A stretch of DNA of 64,000 nt from Burkholderia paludis (lineage in GTDB: Bacteria > Pseudomonadota > Gammaproteobacteria > Burkholderiales > Burkholderiaceae), in assembly GCF_000732615.1 (NCBI RefSeq), contig NZ_JPGL01000032.1, forward strand, positions 1 to 64,000. The letters run 5' to 3'. Positions 62,254 to 64,000 of this stretch are shown here, piece after piece. The translations under genes and the position numbers were made by a program. How positions within the stretch are numbered: the stretch's first letter is position 1; every line of letters starts with the position of its first letter. The notes under the pieces are model-generated. The model ran no database searches and was not told where the DNA came from. It saw only the letters and a program-made list of their open reading frames with translations.

Positions 62254-63174
62254 TCAGCTGAGGCGGTAGGCCTTGCCGGGCGTCACTTCCGCCGGCAGCG
62301 GCTCGCGGTTCAGTTCGAGCAGCGAGCGCTCGATCTGCCGCGTGATCGCATCGAGCGCGAGATGGTTCGGCCCGTCGCCGAACGGTTCGGCGATCGCGTG
62401 CGCGATCGCGTCCAGCGCGATCAGCGTATAGGCGACGAACACGCTGACGAACGGCGTCGCCGCGCCGATCGAATCGACGAGACCGAACGGCAGCAGCACG
62501 CAGTACGCATAGATGGTCCGGTGCAGCAGCACGTCGTACGAGAACGGGATCGGCGTCGACGCGATGCGCTCGCAGCCGCTCACCATCGCGACGAGGTCGT
62601 CGAGGCGCGCGTCGAGCATCCACAGCCGCGTGTCGGCGAGATGGCCCGCGTCGGCGCGCGCGGCGAAGGCCTCGCGCAGCCCGTGCACGATCGCGACCGG
62701 GCGGAACCGGGATGCGACGATGCGCGCGTAGGCGCCGTCGTCGAGCAGGCCGCGCAGGTCGGCGGCCGGATCGGTGCCGCGCAGCTGATGCTTGAGCGCA
62801 TAGACGAACGCGACGACCGTGCGCACGAATGCGCGCCGCGCGCCGTCGTCCGGGCCGATCGCGCCGTAGGAGAGCGCCTGCGACACCAGCGTGCGCGACG
62901 CGGTCAGCACGCCGCCCCAGAGCTGCCGCGCCTCGCGGTAGCGGTCGTAGCTCGCGTTGTTGCGAAACCCCGCGAAGATCGCGAGCGTCAGGCCGATCAG
63001 CGTGAACGGCGTCGGGTTCAGCGGCACCTTCTCGCCGAGCACGCGGCCGCCGCCCCATACCGCGACGATGCTGATCGCGAGCGTCAGCACGAGCTGCGGC
63101 AGGATGGTCGGCAGCACCGAACCATTCCAGACGAGCAGCATCCGCAGCCAGTGCTCGCGCGGCCGAACGATCAT
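62254..63174 (-). CDS. bestrophin-family membrane channel
   Basis: This 306-residue protein has the bacterial bestrophin (UPF0187) features: a start with IVRPREHWLRMLLVWNGSVLP, the FTLIGLTLAIFAGFRNNASYDRYREARQLWGG core, and PFVSVFVAYTLIALDAIA near the end. Such proteins form pentameric ion channels. It converges with the FUSC gene. A molybdopterin oxidoreductase gene lies upstream, 12 bases away, on the same strand. Confidence 0.92.
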   Translation of the reverse strand: MIVRPREHWLRMLLVWNGSVLPTILPQLVLTLAISIVAVWGGGRVLGEKVPLNPTPFTLIGLTLAIFAGFRNNASYDRYREARQLWGGVLTASRTLVSQALSYGAIGPDDGARRAFVRTVVAFVYALKHQLRGTDPAADLRGLLDDGAYARIVASRFRPVAIVHGLREAFAARADAGHLADTRLWMLDARLDDLVAMVSGCERIASTPIPFSYDVLLHRTIYAYCVLLPFGLVDSIGAATPFVSVFVAYTLIALDAIAHAIAEPFGDGPNHLALDAITRQIERSLLELNREPLPAEVTPGKAYRLS

Positions 63175-63186
63175 CGTCGGGCTCCG

Positions 63187-64000
63187 TCAGGCGGCGATCG
63201 ATGCCGGCGCGGCGGCGCGATGCAGCAGCACGGGCACCGATTTCGAGGTCGGCGTGTTGCACACGTCGCCGACGCTGTCGAGTGGCACGAGCGGGTTGGT
63301 TTCCGGGTAGTAGGCGCCGATGCAGCCGCGCGGAATGTCGTACTCGACGAGCAGGAAGCCGTCCGCGCGCCGCTCGATGCCGTCGTGCCACACGGTTTCC
63401 ATGTCGACCCATTCGCCGGCCTTCAGGCCGAGCATCGCGAGATCGTCACGGTTGATGAACACCACGCGGCGCTGGCCGAACACGCCGCGATAGCGGTCGT
63501 CGAGCCCGTAGACGGTCGTGTTGTACTGGTCGTGCGAGCGCGTCGTCATCAGCGTCATCAGCCGTTCGCCGTGCTGCGCGCGGGCGAGCTGGATCGGCGT
63601 GTCGGTCGGCAGCGCGTGCGCGAAGAAGTTGGCCTTGCCGGTCGGCGTGAGCCATTCGCGGTCGCGCGACGCCACGCGCAGGTGGAAGCCGCCCGGCTTC
63701 GCGATGCGCGCGTTGTAGTCGTAGAAGCCGTCGAAGGTCGCCTCGATCGCGTCGCGGATCTTCGCGTAGTCGTCCTTGTACGCCAGCCAGTCGATCTTGC
63801 CGCTGCCGAACAGCGCGTGGCCGATGTGCGCGACGATCGCGGGCTCCGACATCAGGTTCGGCGACGCCGGCTTGTTCATCCCGTACGACACGTGGACCAT
63901 GCTCATCGAATCCTCGACCGTCACGCCTTGCGCGACGTTGTCCTGCAGGTCGATCTCGGTGCGGCCGAGCGTCGGCAGGATCAGCGCGTCGCGGCCGTGG
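63187..64000 (-). CDS. FdhF/YdeP-family molybdopterin oxidoreductase, C-terminal part
   Basis: The frame is open to the edge of the window, so the N-terminus is missing. The visible 270 residues contain the C-terminal molydopterin-dinucleotide-binding domain: LPTLGRTEIDLQ, then SHDQYNTTVYGLDDRYRGVFGQRR and GCIGAYYPETNPLVPLDS, typical of the YdeP-like formate-dehydrogenase relatives. The substrate is uncertain. The bestrophin gene follows after 12 bases and may be cotranscribed. Confidence 0.9.
   Translation of the reverse strand, partial: HGRDALILPTLGRTEIDLQDNVAQGVTVEDSMSMVHVSYGMNKPASPNLMSEPAIVAHIGHALFGSGKIDWLAYKDDYAKIRDAIEATFDGFYDYNARIAKPGGFHLRVASRDREWLTPTGKANFFAHALPTDTPIQLARAQHGERLMTLMTTRSHDQYNTTVYGLDDRYRGVFGQRRVVFINRDDLAMLGLKAGEWVDMETVWHDGIERRADGFLLVEYDIPRGCIGAYYPETNPLVPLDSVGDVCNTPTSKSVPVLLHRAAAPASIAA

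Noticed and set aside
1-64000. CRISPR arrays, tRNA or rRNA genes, complete insertion sequences
   Set aside because: No regularly spaced repeats, tRNA-like cloverleaf or transposase signature was recognised by reading. A dedicated search could still find short or degenerate ones.

Overview
The window looks like part of a secondary replicon of a Burkholderia species, most likely of the B. cepacia complex. The evidence is very high GC with strongly GC-biased third codon positions, a Burkholderia-type OmpC-like porin, a PenA/PenB-like class A beta-lactamase homologue, seven LysR-type regulators, and a Dmp/Pox-type phenol catabolic cluster. No rRNA, tRNA, CRISPR array or complete insertion sequence was seen. 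The species call is inference from gene content.

Layout. 0-4.1 kb: the end of an RND-efflux outer-membrane gene, TetR and MarR regulators, and an ACMSD-type amidohydrolase divergent from a LysR gene. 4.2-16.8 kb: the centrepiece, a phenol/methylphenol catabolic cluster. A DmpR-type sigma-54 activator faces a near-consensus -24/-12 promoter. That promoter drives the six-subunit phenol hydroxylase (dmpKLMNOP), a rescue ferredoxin (dmpQ), catechol 2,3-dioxygenase (dmpB), ring-fission-product hydrolase (dmpD), an outer-membrane channel, and dmpE, dmpF and dmpG. Together they turn phenols into catechols, cleave the ring and end in pyruvate plus acyl-CoA. Only the hydrolytic branch is present: the dehydrogenase, tautomerase and decarboxylase (dmpC, dmpI, dmpH) are absent here.

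16.8-26.8 kb: accessory regulators and enzymes (LysR/NmrA pair, TetR with two palindromic operators, an H-NS paralogue, an XRE-cupin regulator and an alpha/beta hydrolase sharing a TTAC-N6-GTAA operator, an SDR, and a NahR-like LysR facing a salicylate-hydroxylase-like monooxygenase). 26.8-36.4 kb: OpgC-like membrane acyltransferase, porin, LysR/aldo-keto reductase/TSUP permease, and a large lipoprotein preceded by LacI-type operators. 36.6-40.5 kb: degenerate LytM lipoprotein, a class A beta-lactamase homologue that has lost its catalytic residues, a LysR regulator, a short pilin-like protein and a GlsB/YeaQ membrane protein.

40.6-47.5 kb: a Ddp-like operon (RpiR regulator, VanX-type D-Ala-D-Ala dipeptidase, five-part peptide ABC transporter). 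A stand-alone paralogue of its binding protein lies at 54.4-56.0 kb. 47.7-49.4 kb: a hipBA toxin-antitoxin pair with palindromic operators. 49.7-52.4 kb: an oxalate-decarboxylase-like bicupin beside an Nramp Mn transporter. 52.4-54.2 kb: a glycosyltransferase-like gene and a methyltransferase. 56-64 kb: small envelope proteins, an EmrB-type MFS pump, LysR, FUSC exporter, bestrophin channel and the end of a FdhF/YdeP molybdopterin oxidoreductase.

The strongest leads for novelty are the inactivated beta-lactamase homologue, the phenol sensor with an altered zinc loop, the XRE-cupin operator system with a 38-bp palindrome, and the GNRA-loop hairpin inside the phenol hydroxylase mRNA.
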